64,000 nt of DNA from assembly GCA_963717765.1 (NCBI GenBank), contig CAVQWX010000004.1, forward strand, positions 434,001 to 498,000. The letters are read 5' to 3'. The DNA comes from JACDER01 sp963717765 (GTDB lineage Bacteria; Actinomycetota; Thermoleophilia; Gaiellales; Gaiellaceae). The notes under the pieces are model-generated. The model was not told where the DNA came from. It saw only the letters and a program-made list of their open reading frames with translations, and did not search any database. A program made the position numbers and the translations under genes. The stretch's first letter is position 1, and each line of letters starts with the position of its first letter. Below are positions 7,691 to 15,954 of this stretch, piece after piece.

Positions 7691-8107
7691 ATGGCCGGCT
7701 ACTGGGTGAAGCGACTCGACGAGATCTCGCTCGTCCCGGAGGAGGAGCCTGGCGACCCGCTCTGGTATCCGCTCCAGCATCACTTCGGGTTCACGGCATT
7801 CGGCGCCAACGTCTATACCGCGCCCGAGGCCGAAGGGTCACTGATCGGTGACCACGACGAGGCGGACAGCGAGCAGGAGGAGCTCTACCTCGTGACGGCC
7901 GGCAGCGCGCGCTTCACCATCGACGGACAGGAGCAGCTGGCCGCCGCCGGAACGGTCGTCGCCATCACGGACCCGGCGGTCCGGCGCAGCGCAGTCGCCG
8001 CCGAGCCCGGCACGACGCTGGTCGTCGTCGGCGGCCGGCGCGCGCCCGCGTTCGAGTCGTCCTGGCATGCGCAGCACTTCACCGACGTTCCCACGGCGTA
8101 CGGGTAG
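7691..8107 (+). CDS. Cupin-domain protein
   Basis: A 138-residue protein with the cupin beta-barrel signature around residues 55-120: HDEADSEQEELYLVTAGSAR ... ARFTIDGQEQLAAAGTVVAI ... VRRSAVAAEPGTTLVVVGG. Small cupins bind a divalent metal and act as isomerases, oxygenases or sensors; no substrate is predicted. The frame is open upstream, but ATG 7691 is chosen because a TAGACT -10 box lies at 7674-7679, which would give a very short or absent leader. Its TAG stop overlaps the GTG start of the next gene, implying coupled translation. Confidence 0.75.
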   Translation: MAGYWVKRLDEISLVPEEEPGDPLWYPLQHHFGFTAFGANVYTAPEAEGSLIGDHDEADSEQEELYLVTAGSARFTIDGQEQLAAAGTVVAITDPAVRRSAVAAEPGTTLVVVGGRRAPAFESSWHAQHFTDVPTAYG

Positions 8108-8973
8108 TGCGCGCGCTCGGGGTCATGCTGGCGGTGCTCGTGCTCGTCCCGGCCGCGGCCTCAGCGCCGGGCAGGGCCATGTTCGCCGTCACGCTCGGAA
8201 ACACGGACGGGACGGCGGACGGGAACATTTGCGCCGCCGGGATCACCTGCACCTACATCCCTTCGGTGGCAGGGATCGCGCCGGCGCTCGTGGCGCCCTT
8301 CAGCGGGACGGTGACAGGCTTTTCGGTGAAGTCCGGGAGCGCCGGCGGGACGGTAGCGCTGCACGTGCTGCGCGGCGGCGAAGGCGGCACCTTCCTCAGC
8401 GTGAAGACGAGCCCGCACATACGCCTCGCCCTCGGTCTGAACACGTTCAAGATCCTCGTGCCCGTCCAGAAAGGAGACGTGATCGGGCTCGACAACGACT
8501 CGAGCGCGCTGATCTTCGCGCACGACTCCGGTGATCCGCTCGACGTCACGTCCTACTTCCAGCCCGCGCTGGAGGTCGGCCAGACCGACCAGCCGAGTCA
8601 TGTCGTCATCGACCAGCGTCTGCTCCTGAGCGCGACGATCGAGTCGACGAATCCCGTCATCTCGACGTTCACGCAGTCGGCGAGCACGTGGCGCGAGAGC
8701 GCGAGCGTCCGGAGGCGCGTCCCGGTCGGGACGGCGTACACGTTCCGGGTCGACCAGGCGGTGACGGGATCGCTCCAGTTCTTGCGCGCCGGCCGCGGGA
8801 TCGGGACGCTTGCGCTCGCAGCGACCCCCGGCCGGCACACGCTGCGGTTCACGGGGCAGCTGTCGACAGGACGGACGCTGAAGCTGGGCCGCTATTCAGT
8901 CCGCCTCAGCGTCGAGAACGACGCCGGCGACAAGGCCGTCTCGAGAGCCCTCTCGTTCCGCATCGTGGGCTAA
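8107..8973 (+). CDS. Secreted protein, hypothetical
   Basis: This 288-residue protein begins with GTG overlapping the stop of the cupin gene (TAGTG). Residues 1-20 (RALGVMLAVLVLVPAAASA) form a signal peptide ending in an AxA-type site. The middle (APALVAPFSGTVTGFSVKSG ... FKILVPVQKGDVIGLDND) is beta-rich, and the C-terminal 90 residues (TFRVDQAVTGSLQFLRAGR ... GRYSVRLSVENDAGDKA) look Ig-like. No enzyme motif is seen; an extracellular adhesive or structural role is inferred. Confidence 0.7.
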   Translation: MRALGVMLAVLVLVPAAASAPGRAMFAVTLGNTDGTADGNICAAGITCTYIPSVAGIAPALVAPFSGTVTGFSVKSGSAGGTVALHVLRGGEGGTFLSVKTSPHIRLALGLNTFKILVPVQKGDVIGLDNDSSALIFAHDSGDPLDVTSYFQPALEVGQTDQPSHVVIDQRLLLSATIESTNPVISTFTQSASTWRESASVRRRVPVGTAYTFRVDQAVTGSLQFLRAGRGIGTLALAATPGRHTLRFTGQLSTGRTLKLGRYSVRLSVENDAGDKAVSRALSFRIVG

Positions 8974-9008
8974 TCACTCTTCTTACAGCTGCGGCACACT
9001 CTTGACAC

Positions 9009-9030
9009 ACCGGGGTCAGACCCCGGTTTT
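9009..9030 (+). terminator. Rho-independent terminator / REP-like hairpin
   Basis: ACCGGGGTC-A-GACCCCGGT forms a long GC stem followed by TTTT, 35 nt after the secreted-protein stop. The GGGGTCAGACCCC core matches two other palindromes in this window (9111-9127 and 51096-51110), so it may be both a terminator and part of a repetitive element. Confidence 0.7.
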
Positions 9031-9110
9031 CCATGGACCGGTAGCGTTGGTCCAACCGAGAGCGGCGAGTCGCTCAACCAAGCGGGATCGTCGCCGGGTC
9101 GCTGTCAAGT

Positions 9111-9141
9111 GAGGGGTCAGTCCCCTCGTATCTTGGGACAC
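9111..9141 (+). repeat. REP-like palindromic element
   Basis: GAGGGGTCAGTCCCCTC, then seven bases, then GGGACAC. The same layout (AGGGGTCAGACCCCT, spacer, GGGACAC) occurs inside the enolase-family gene at 51096-51126. With the hairpin at 9009 it forms a pair of palindromes in one spacer, with two weaker hairpins between them (for example TGGACC...GGTCCA near 9034). Confidence 0.55.
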
Positions 9142-9157
9142 ATACCAAAGGCGCGAC

Positions 9158-9163
9158 TAGACT
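9158..9163 (+). promoter_or_regulatory. -10 box of the aldehyde dehydrogenase gene (leaderless)
   Basis: TAGACT ends 7 nt before the ATG at 9171, so transcription should begin at or next to the start codon. Confidence 0.6.
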
Positions 9164-9170
9164 CAAACGC

Positions 9171-10670
9171 ATGTCGGTTCTGGGCACCAAGACGTACAAG
9201 AACTTCATCGGCGGCGAGTGGGTGGACGCCGCCTCCGGCGAGACCTTCGAGAGCACGAACCCGGCGAACGGCAAGACAATCGGCGCCTTCCCCAAGTCCG
9301 GGCCGGAGGACGTCGACCGCGCCGTCGAGGCCGCGAAGGCCGCCTTCGAGAGCTGGCGCCTCGTTCCCGCGCCGCGGCGCGGCGAGATCATCTTCCGCTT
9401 CGCGCAGCTCCTGACCGAACACAAGGCCGAGCTCACCGACCTCATGAGCCACGAGATGGGAAAGGTGCTCGCGGAGGCCGGCGGCGACGTCCAGGAAGCG
9501 ATCGACATGAGCTACTACATGGGCGGCGAGGGGCGGCGGCTGTTCGGGCAGACCACGCCGTCGGAGCTGCCGGACAAGTTCAACATGAGCGTGCGCATGC
9601 CGGTCGGCGTCATCGGCGTGATCACGCCGTGGAACTTCCCGATCGCCATCCCGTCCTGGAAGATCGTCCCCGCGCTCGTGTGCGGGAACACGATCGTCTT
9701 CAAGCCCGCGACGGACACCCCGGCGCTGGGCGAGCGCTTCGTCGAGCTGCTCGTGGAGGCCGGCATCCCGGCGGGGGCCGTCAACGTCGTCCACGGCGGG
9801 GGCGGCGCGGTCGGGCACCGGATCGTGCAGCATCCGGACGTCCCGGTCATCACCATCACCGGATCGCGCGAGACAGGCGTCCAGGTCATGCGCGACGCGG
9901 CCGAGAACCTCAAGCACGTCCATCTCGAGCTCGGTGGGAAGAACGCCATCATCGTCATGGACGACGCTGACCTCGACCTGGCGACGGACGGGATCATCTG
10001 GTCGGCCTTCGGCACCACCGGCCAGCGTTGCACGGCCGCGAGCCGCGTGATCGTCCACCGCGCCGTCTACGACTCGCTCCAGTCCAAGCTCGTCGCTGCA
10101 GCGGAGAAGATGCGGCTCGGGCCGGGCTGGGAGGAGGACACGGACGTCGGCCCGCTCATCAACCGCAGCGCGCTGGATAAGGTCGCGTCATACACCGCGA
10201 TCGGCCGCGAGGAGGGCGCGACGCTCCTGACCGGCGGCGAGATCGCGTCGGGGAACGGCCTGGGCGACGGCAACTTCTACCGTCCCACCATCTTCGGCGA
10301 CGTCGAGCCGAACATGCGCATTGCGCAGGAGGAGATCTTCGGGCCGACGACCGCCCTCATCCCCGTCGACTCGTTCGAGGATTCGATCCGGGTCGCGAAC
10401 GGAGTCAAGTACGGGCTCTCGTCCTCGATCTTCACGGGCGACGTGAACCGGGCGTTCCGCGCAATCCGCGACCTCGACACAGGCATCACGTACGTGAACG
10501 CCGGGACGATCGGAGCCGAGGTGCATCTTCCATTCGGGGGTACGAAGGACACGGGCAACGGCCACCGCGAGGCGGGCCAGGCCGCACTGGACGTGTTCAC
10601 CGAGTGGAAGTCGGTCTACGTCGACTACTCGGGCAAGCTCCAGCGAGCACAAATAGACGTCACCGAGTAG
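9171..10670 (+). CDS. NAD(P)-dependent aldehyde dehydrogenase
   Basis: A full-length 499-residue ALDH superfamily enzyme. It has the PWNFPIAIPSWKIVPAL helix, the FKPATDTPALG nucleotide-binding region, ITGSRETG, the general-base motif LELGGKNAIIV and the catalytic cysteine Cys287 in TTGQRCTAASR, followed by EEIFGPTTALIPV. It oxidises an aldehyde to the acid in the cytoplasm. The C-terminal GAEVHLPFGGTKDTGNGHRE resembles ALDHs acting on semialdehydes such as aminoadipate semialdehyde, but substrate assignment is weak. The absence of a Shine-Dalgarno and the -10 box 7 nt upstream suggest a leaderless mRNA. A GST-like remnant begins directly after the stop. Confidence 0.9.
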   Translation: MSVLGTKTYKNFIGGEWVDAASGETFESTNPANGKTIGAFPKSGPEDVDRAVEAAKAAFESWRLVPAPRRGEIIFRFAQLLTEHKAELTDLMSHEMGKVLAEAGGDVQEAIDMSYYMGGEGRRLFGQTTPSELPDKFNMSVRMPVGVIGVITPWNFPIAIPSWKIVPALVCGNTIVFKPATDTPALGERFVELLVEAGIPAGAVNVVHGGGGAVGHRIVQHPDVPVITITGSRETGVQVMRDAAENLKHVHLELGGKNAIIVMDDADLDLATDGIIWSAFGTTGQRCTAASRVIVHRAVYDSLQSKLVAAAEKMRLGPGWEEDTDVGPLINRSALDKVASYTAIGREEGATLLTGGEIASGNGLGDGNFYRPTIFGDVEPNMRIAQEEIFGPTTALIPVDSFEDSIRVANGVKYGLSSSIFTGDVNRAFRAIRDLDTGITYVNAGTIGAEVHLPFGGTKDTGNGHREAGQAALDVFTEWKSVYVDYSGKLQRAQIDVTE

Positions 10671-10820
10671 GTGCTCAGCGTCTACCGCATCCCGTTCTCG
10701 ACGAACGTCGAGCGGGTCGCGCTCGCCGCCGGGCACAAGCGGATCAAGCTCGAGTGGATCGACGTCGGCTCGGCGGATCGCTGGATCCGCCGCGTGGACG
10801 CTACGTACGCAGATCGATGA
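10671..10820 (+). pseudogene. Glutathione S-transferase N-terminal remnant
   Basis: A 49-codon frame starts with GTG immediately after the ALDH stop (TAGGTG). It reads LSVYRIPFSTNVERVALAAG, then HKRIKLEWIDVGSADRW, which is the thioredoxin-fold beta1-alpha1-beta2 of GST-family proteins. It then degenerates (IRRVDATYADR) and stops, inside the 3' end of the opposite-strand membrane-protein gene. A full GST is about 200 residues, so this is the stump of a gene lost by deletion. The direct abutment suggests it was once co-translated with the ALDH. Confidence 0.55.
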
Positions 10821-11451
10821 AGCGCGCGATCGACGCGAGCAGGATCAGCGCCCCGGAGCCGAGGAGCCCGTAGCGCACCCACCGCGTGGCGAGCTGCGTG
10901 CAGAGGCCGAGGAGGAAGAGCCCGACCGTGAGCACGACGCTCACGATCGTGTAGTCGATCGTGCGCTCCTCGGCCTTCTGTGCTTTGTCCAGGTACACGG
11001 CGGCTTGCCCTTCCAGCCGCGTCCCGCGGTCGTAGTAGACGTTGTGGTAGCGCGGGTTCGCGTCGACGAACGGCGTGGGCGGACGCGTCACCGACGGCTC
11101 CCGCTCCCACCACGTGATCGCGCCCATCAAGTCGGGCGTTATGAGGCGGCGGCGCAAATACGCCACCGCCTTCGCCCTCCCTTCTACTTTTGCCTGCTCG
11201 TACTCCAGGAACAGCTGCTCGTAGGTCGAGACCTCCTGGTCGCCCTGCAGCTCGAGCTTGTGCGCCGTGACGAGCGTCTCCTCCGAGCGGTTGAAGTAGT
11301 GCTCGGCGTCCTTGCTGCTCACCTCGGCGCGGTAGGCGCCCCACGCGATGGCCATGACGGTGAGCCCGAGCAGGACCGCGATCCCGAGGTCGAACTTCGT
11401 CCGGAGCAGGATGTGCCCCTGGACGTGCTGTTGTTCCCGCGCCTGCTCCAC
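10801..11451 (-). CDS. Membrane protein, hypothetical
   Basis: A 216-residue protein with one N-terminal helix (FDLGIAVLLGLTVMAIAWGAY), a charged extracytoplasmic-type domain of about 115 residues, and two C-terminal helices (YTIVSVVLTVGLFLLGLCTQ; YGLLGSGALILLASIARFI). No domain is recognised. The GTG start at 11451 sits 6 nt after TAGGCT (11463-11458), predicting a leaderless mRNA. Its 3' end overlaps the GST remnant on the other strand. Confidence 0.75.
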   Translation of the reverse strand: MEQAREQQHVQGHILLRTKFDLGIAVLLGLTVMAIAWGAYRAEVSSKDAEHYFNRSEETLVTAHKLELQGDQEVSTYEQLFLEYEQAKVEGRAKAVAYLRRRLITPDLMGAITWWEREPSVTRPPTPFVDANPRYHNVYYDRGTRLEGQAAVYLDKAQKAEERTIDYTIVSVVLTVGLFLLGLCTQLATRWVRYGLLGSGALILLASIARFIDLRT

Positions 11452-11513
11452 ACCGCGAGCCTAACGCGGCTATGTGAAAGTGAGGATGTGGAAGAGCTCT
11501 GGAGGGGGCGAAC

Positions 11514-11921
11514 GTGAAGGCTCGGCTCTTCACGGACGGCGGCGCCAGGGGCAACCCCGGGCGGGCGGCGTACGGCTACGTCCTCGAAAGCGAGGACGGG
11601 CACGTGCTCGACGCACGCGGGGAGGCGATCGGGATCACGACCAACAACGTGGCCGAGTACAGCGCGCTCGTCGCCGGGCTCGTGAAGGCGGTCGAGCTCG
11701 GCGTGGAGGACTTGGAGGTCATCTCCGACTCTGAGCTGCTCGTCAAGCAGATGCGTGGCGAGTACAAGGTGAAGAGCCTCGGGCTCCGCCTGCTCTGGGA
11801 AGAAGCCAACGGGCTCGCCGACCGGATCCGCTCGATCCGCTACACGGCCGTGCGGCGCGAGCACAACGAGCTTGCCGACCGGCTCGTAAACGAAGCGCTG
11901 GACGGCGAAGCCGCTACTTGA
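11514..11921 (+). CDS. Ribonuclease HI-like protein
   Basis: This 135-residue protein has the RNase H fold with its acidic catalytic set: FTDGGARGNPG (Asp), NVAEYSAL (Glu), ISDSELLVKQ (Asp) and HNELADRLVNEAL (Asp). It belongs to the short 'reverse transcriptase-like' RNase HI group that hydrolyses RNA in RNA-DNA hybrids or acts as an accessory nuclease. The GTG start at 11514 has a strong GGAGGGGG upstream, so this gene is leadered, unlike its divergent neighbour at 11451. Confidence 0.85.
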   Translation: MKARLFTDGGARGNPGRAAYGYVLESEDGHVLDARGEAIGITTNNVAEYSALVAGLVKAVELGVEDLEVISDSELLVKQMRGEYKVKSLGLRLLWEEANGLADRIRSIRYTAVRREHNELADRLVNEALDGEAAT

Positions 11922-13349
11922 CCACGAAGGTCTGCGTCGCCCTGACCGGAGCGCTCAGGTCGGGGGACGTGATGGTCACCGTGGCGGTGTACGTGCCCGC
12001 GGCTATCGACGGCGCGAATATCGCGCCGGCGCCGCGTGAGTCGCTCTCGAGCTCGCCGAAGGTGCAGCTGCTCGACTCCGACGTGCTTGCGCATCCGAAT
12101 CCTTCACTGGCGACGTTCAGACTGAGCCCGAGCATCTCGACCGACGGGGAGACGGTTGCGTCGACGGTGATGTCGTCCGCGCCCTCGAGCCCGAGGTTTG
12201 CGAAGCGGAATGAAAGGTTCAGCGGCTTGCCCGCCGCGAGCTCGGTCAGCGGATCGAGCGACAACCGTAGGTCGACGCCCGCCGCCGGGGTGAAGGGGTT
12301 GACGGTCGCCTCTGCGGACGCACGGTTGTTCGCCAGGTTCGAGTCGCGCGTGTAGGACGCCACCACGGCGTCCGTCCTCAGCTGCGCGGGTGAATGGATC
12401 GATGGCTCCACATGCAGAGTGGCCGTCTTCGTCTCGCCGCTCCCCACTGAGGTGAAGCAGGCGAGGGCGCTCGAGTAGAACCCGTACGCGAACGGCGAGC
12501 ACTGAGAGGAGATGAGCGTCAGAAGGTCCGTCGGCTGGACGAACGCGAGCGCGGGTGGGGTCGCGCTCGCTCCCTGCGGGAGGAGAGCCGTCACGAGGAC
12601 GTCGGTCGCCTCGCTCGGCCCGTGGTTCGTGACGCTGATCGTCTGGTCGTAGCCGCCCGGTATCGACTGCGCCTGTGGCGGTGACTCGAGCACGATGCTC
12701 AGGTCCGCGGCCGGCGGACCGGGGAGCACGCGGAGGGGGGCGGTCGTTCTCGCGTCCTGCGGGCTCGGGTCGAGCGTGGTCGACGACGTCACCTGGCCCG
12801 TGACGGTGTAGTCGCCAGGCTGGCTCGGCTCCAGCTGGACGGTGACATAGGCATATGCGCTTGCCTCCGAAAAACTCGTCCGATTCGACGTCGAGCTGGC
12901 CGAACTTGCACTCCAGTGTGGTTACCGGTAGCGCTCGCCGTGACCGTGCAGTCGCTCGGCTCGCCGCTGCCTCCGTATCCGTACAGCTCCGCTTTCCCGG
13001 GCGGGAGGTCCATCGTGATCGTCGTGGCGTCGGCGATCTGCGGACCTTTGTTCTGCGCAAGCACCGTGTAGAAGACGTGATTTCCGGCCGTCGCCTGGTG
13101 GAGCGTCGAGCTCATCGTCAGCTGCAGGTCGGCCTTCGGCTTCGCCGGCGGCGGTTTCGGCTTGGGTTTCTTCTTGCATACCTTCACGCGCTTCTTGTGC
13201 CCGTGGACGATCTTCGTCACATACTTGGAGCCGTACTTGCAGGTGAGCTGGGGCGCCTGCGCGGAAGACGATGCCGGCCCGGCGAGCACTCCGCCGACGG
13301 CGAGGAGGAGAGCGGCCAGAGCCAGACGGCGCATGTCGCCAGGAATCAT
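11914..13349 (-). pseudogene. Secreted DUF11/CARDB-type repeat protein, frame disrupted
   Basis: The gene begins with a signal peptide (MRRLALAALLLAVGGVLAG ... SSAQA) and a Lys/Pro-rich linker, then a DUF11-like domain (KADLQLTMSSTLHQATAGNH ... YTVLAQNKGPQIADAT ... SDCTVTASATGNH). The frame then shifts near 12920 to read LECKFGQL and shifts again near 12865 (a run of five T) to resume SFSEASAYAYVTVQLEPSQ and two further Ig-like modules (ADLSIVLESPPQAQS; VDLRLSLDPLTELAAG) to the stop at 11914. Both shifts are +1. If repaired, the product is about 477 residues. Either two real indels or two assembly errors explain it. Confidence 0.7.
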
Positions 13350-13380
13350 TGCACGGACCAGTAAGCCCGAGAGGCGCGGC

Positions 13381-13386
13381 TATAAT
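13381..13386 (+). promoter_or_regulatory. -10 box of tRNA-Gly
   Basis: Consensus TATAAT, 10 nt before the mature 5' end of the tRNA-Gly gene; the -35 region is weak. Confidence 0.7.
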
Positions 13387-13396
13387 TCGCGCCCGC

Positions 13397-13470
13397 GCGG
13401 ATGTAGCTCAGTTGGCTAGAGCGTCTGCTTGCCATGCAGAAGGTCGTGGGTTCGAGTCCCATCATCCGCT
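13397..13470 (+). tRNA. tRNA-Gly (GCC)
   Basis: A complete 74-nt cloverleaf: acceptor GCGGATG/CATCCGC, D-arm GCTCAGTTGGCTAGAGC, anticodon loop TTGCCAT with anticodon GCC, T-arm GGTTCGAGTCC, discriminator T, no encoded CCA. It is followed by a terminator and an integrase remnant, so it is a likely former attachment site. Confidence 0.95.
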
Positions 13471-13474
13471 CCTA

Positions 13475-13506
13475 AAGAAGCCCCGCTGGAAACGGGGGCT
13501 TTCTTC
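13475..13506 (+). terminator. Terminator of tRNA-Gly
   Basis: AAGCCCCG ... CGGGGGCTT stem around a GGAAA loop, followed by TTCTT, starting 5 nt after the tRNA. Confidence 0.8.
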
Positions 13507-13592
13507 CGTGCGCACTGTTGCCCGTCGAGGCGGCGACGGAGCGGATTGGAAACCTTTCGGAAACGCGAGCGTCCACGGGGCAACGAAATCAG

Positions 13593-13772
13593 GCCGAAAG
13601 CAGCCTGCCTGCCGAACCCGAAGATGCGCTGGTGTTCTGGAACGGGGACAGCCAGCCACTCGACCCCGGAAACCTGTACCGGGTCGTCCGCAAGGCGGGT
13701 GGGGAGCGCGTGGCCGGTTGGGCTACTGCGGGGAATGACACCGATGAGGTCAGGTTCGCGGCGCAACGATGA
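13593..13772 (+). pseudogene. Tyrosine recombinase (integrase) C-terminal remnant
   Basis: The stretch DALVFWNGDSQPLDPGNLYR followed by RVVRKAG matches the region just before the active-site His-x-x-Arg of phage-type integrases (commonly 'LVFp...g.pldp.nl.R.fr.a...aG'). In the next frame GMTPMRSG sits where GvTPHxLRHg is expected, so both the frame and the catalytic residues are lost. No recombinase domain remains upstream. The position, about 120 bp behind tRNA-Gly, fits a decayed integrative element. The rest of the 13507-13792 spacer shows nothing else I can identify. Confidence 0.5.
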
Positions 13773-13792
13773 ACGTTGTCACGTGTCGAGTT

Positions 13793-14074
13793 CTACAACT
13801 GCGATCGAGTCGGATCGACGCCCGTCAGGTTGAGCAGGGTCAACTCACTCACCGGCGGGTAGACCTTCAGCCATAGCGTGTAGCGCGAGTCCGGCTTGCG
13901 TCCCGCTTCCTCCTCCGCCCAGTCGATGACCTCGTGAACGTCGCGCGCACCCGTGATGTCGTAAGTCGAGGCCGACCACCCGTTGCTGAGCGGTCGCCAC
14001 ACGGTCGCTCGATACGTCGGTTCGTCGTTTTCGACCTCAACGTCGCGCGGATCGACGGGACGAACATCCATCAC
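13793..14074 (-). CDS. Small hypothetical protein
   Basis: A 93-residue acidic protein (MMDVRPVDPRDVEVENDEPT ... ATVWRPLSNGWSASTYDITG ... EVIDWAEEEAG ... RYTLWLKV). No domain is recognised; the strand-turn-helix pattern looks like a small globular fold. A TTATAG sequence lies about 10 nt before the ATG, consistent with a near-leaderless mRNA. It lies next to the integrase remnant and may be cargo of the lost element. Confidence 0.55.
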   Translation of the reverse strand: MMDVRPVDPRDVEVENDEPTYRATVWRPLSNGWSASTYDITGARDVHEVIDWAEEEAGRKPDSRYTLWLKVYPPVSELTLLNLTGVDPTRSQL

Positions 14075-14179
14075 TCCGAGCCTATAAGCCCGGACGTGAC
14101 CTAACTTCGTGGGACGGGCGCGATGCTCTGAGCGGGAGCAGGCGCACCCTTCCGGGCACGCCTGCTCGATTGCTGGTCG

Positions 14180-14786
14180 TCAGCCGCCGTAGAAGCCGAC
14201 CGCGTTCGCTACCACGGCGAGGTTCGTTGACGCTGACGCCCAGACGCACGCCTTCTTGTTCGCCGGTGGCTTGTATTGCAACGGCGTGGGAAAGGTGAAC
14301 GAGACCAGGGTCACACCGTCTCCCAGGGTGACCACCGACCAAAGCTGCTGGTCGAAGGACGTAGTCGAACAGGAGGTGGCGCTACTCGCCACGTAGTACG
14401 CGCTGATAATGGCCGAGACCGGGTTCGGGTCGGTGGTGGATAGCGTAAGGCTCGTGAGGTTGATTGGCGTCGCGCTCGGCCCTGCGAGAAAGCCGCCGTT
14501 AGTGTCGATTCCCACGTTTGAGTGCCACGGTGCGGCGGGCGCAACAGAGACGAGCGATCGTTCTGGCCGCGAGGCCGGCACCGTCGCCAACAGCCAGTTT
14601 CCCGTCGGAGCTGACCTTGGCGAAGAAGGCCGACGCCGAGTGGTCGGAGATGTTCGAGACCGTCCCGACCGTGGCCAGGGCGCTTCCGACCAGTGGGCTG
14701 AGCAGGTTGCCCAGACCAACGCCTGCCAGCACGAAGAGCGCGGCAATGGCCACGCGGTATTTGGTGAGCTTGAAGCGAACCTCCAT
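14180..14786 (-). pseudogene. Membrane-anchored or exported protein with +1 frameshift
   Basis: ATG 14786 has a good AGGAGG 10 nt upstream. The first frame gives FKLTKYRVAIAALFVLAGVG plus SALATVGTVSNISDHSASAF and KVSSDGKLAVGDGAGLAA, then meets a stop. Shifting +1 near 14565 continues with VSVAPAAPWHSN ... SAIISAYYVASSATSCSTTS ... LVSFTFPTPLQYKPP ... LAVVANAVGFYGG to a stop at 14180. The repaired protein (about 200 residues) has an N-terminal hydrophobic helix and a beta-rich exported domain without a recognised family. Confidence 0.6.
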
Positions 14787-15041
14787 GTAGGAGCCTCCTC
14801 GTAGTCGTTGAGCCGCAAGTGTTTAGCCGCGAGCATCGCACTTAGAGGGCCAAACGTCTAGACGACGTGCCTTCGGGCCTAGAAGCGCCAGCGCCCGCCG
14901 AGGCGGGGCGCGGAGAAGGCGGGCGAGTTGTGGGCGTGCCGTTTAGCTCGCGCTCACCGGCACAGCCAGGGGCGTCCATCGTCGGCGGCGAAGGTGATCT
15001 TCTCCGCGCGCTGGGTGCGCGCGAGTCGGCTCTAGCTGGCG

Positions 15042-15587
15042 CTATGCCCAGGGGAGGTGATCCCAGTACGGCGGCCGCTCTCGCCGGAACCACTCGACGT
15101 TCGCATACCTCTGCTCTACGTCGGACGTCTCTTCGTCCGCGCCCGCTCCGTAGCGCGCTGCGAGCTCGGACACGGGGTACCGCACCTCCGGGCTTGACCG
15201 CCTACCGGCCATCAGGATCACGCATGGCCCGTCGCCCGCGCCGACGAAGGCGTGGTCCGTCCAGGGGGGCGAGTGGAAGAAGTCCCAAGACCGAAGCCGC
15301 CGCTCCTCGCCCTCGACGAGCAGCGTGCACTCCCCCGACAGAACGAGGAACGCCTCTTGGTTCGCCTCCGCGTGATAGACGCCGGGCTGTCCCGGCTCCA
15401 GCACGGTGAGGTTGATTCCGAGCTGTTCGAACTGGACCTGCGGGTCGCCGTACTCGCTCTCGAAGTTGCACGCCGCACCCCTGCTGTCCGACGACCACCA
15501 CTCGGCAGCGCGCACGTTCACGACGAACCAGCCCGCTGTGGCGGGTGCGAGTCCTGAACCGGCGTCCTGAAGCTGTGCCTCCGCCAC
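15042..15587 (-). CDS. Cupin-domain protein
   Basis: A 181-residue single-domain cupin: NLTVLEPGQPGVYHAEANQE then EAFLVLSGECTLLVEGEERR and FHSPPWTDHAFVGAGDGPCV. His and Glu ligands of the first cupin motif are visible (YHAEANQEAF), and the second motif His is in TDHAF. A C-terminal tail (ETSDVEQRYANVEWFRRERP) is typical of cupins with an extended helix. Such proteins bind a metal and often handle sugars or small acids; the substrate is unknown. The start is a GTG at 15587, 18 nt after the end of the repaired ABM gene, so the two are likely one transcript. Confidence 0.8.
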   Translation of the reverse strand: MAEAQLQDAGSGLAPATAGWFVVNVRAAEWWSSDSRGAACNFESEYGDPQVQFEQLGINLTVLEPGQPGVYHAEANQEAFLVLSGECTLLVEGEERRLRSWDFFHSPPWTDHAFVGAGDGPCVILMAGRRSSPEVRYPVSELAARYGAGADEETSDVEQRYANVEWFRRERPPYWDHLPWA

Positions 15588-15605
15588 GGCGCGAGTCTAG
15601 GGCGC

Positions 15606-15897
15606 TCAGGCCTGGGCTACGACGTGACCCGCCGTGATCGTGGGCGGATTGGGACGCGCCTCGGACAAGGTTCTCGTGCACCCATGACGCGGCCTTCTCG
15701 TTGGACTCCTCCTCGTGGGAGCGGTCATCGAAGATGCTGGTGGAAGCCATCACGCCGCCTCCGGCATCGAACCAGTAGTAGGCCACGAATCCGCGCATCC
15801 CGCTGATCAGCGGCACGGAGCCCTCGGCTACGCTCCGTCCCGCCTCATCTGGTTCGGTGACGCCCTCGTATCTTCTGACCGTTGCCCACATCGTCAT
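15606..15897 (-). pseudogene. Antibiotic biosynthesis monooxygenase-like (ABM) protein, +1 frameshift near its end
   Basis: ATG 15897 with GAGGAAGTGA just upstream gives MWATVRRYEGVTEPDEAGRS, then GMRGFVAYYWFDAGGGVMAS and EESNEKAASWVHENL, a dimeric ferredoxin-like ABM fold of about 95 residues. The annotated frame then runs on into the cupin region, but one base later the expected ending RPNPPTITAGHVVAQA appears and stops at 15606. A single extra base near 15660 explains this. Function in the family ranges from heme or quinone monooxygenase to stress proteins. Confidence 0.65.
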
Positions 15898-15954
15898 TCA
15901 CTTCCTCGAACGAATCGCTGTGCGGTCGAGGATCCTCTACCCGGTCCCGACGAT

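Noticed and set aside
12860..12925. Programmed ribosomal frameshifting in the DUF11 gene
   Set aside because: Two shifts within about 60 nt, no slippery heptamer and no phased hairpin; an indel or assembly error is simpler.
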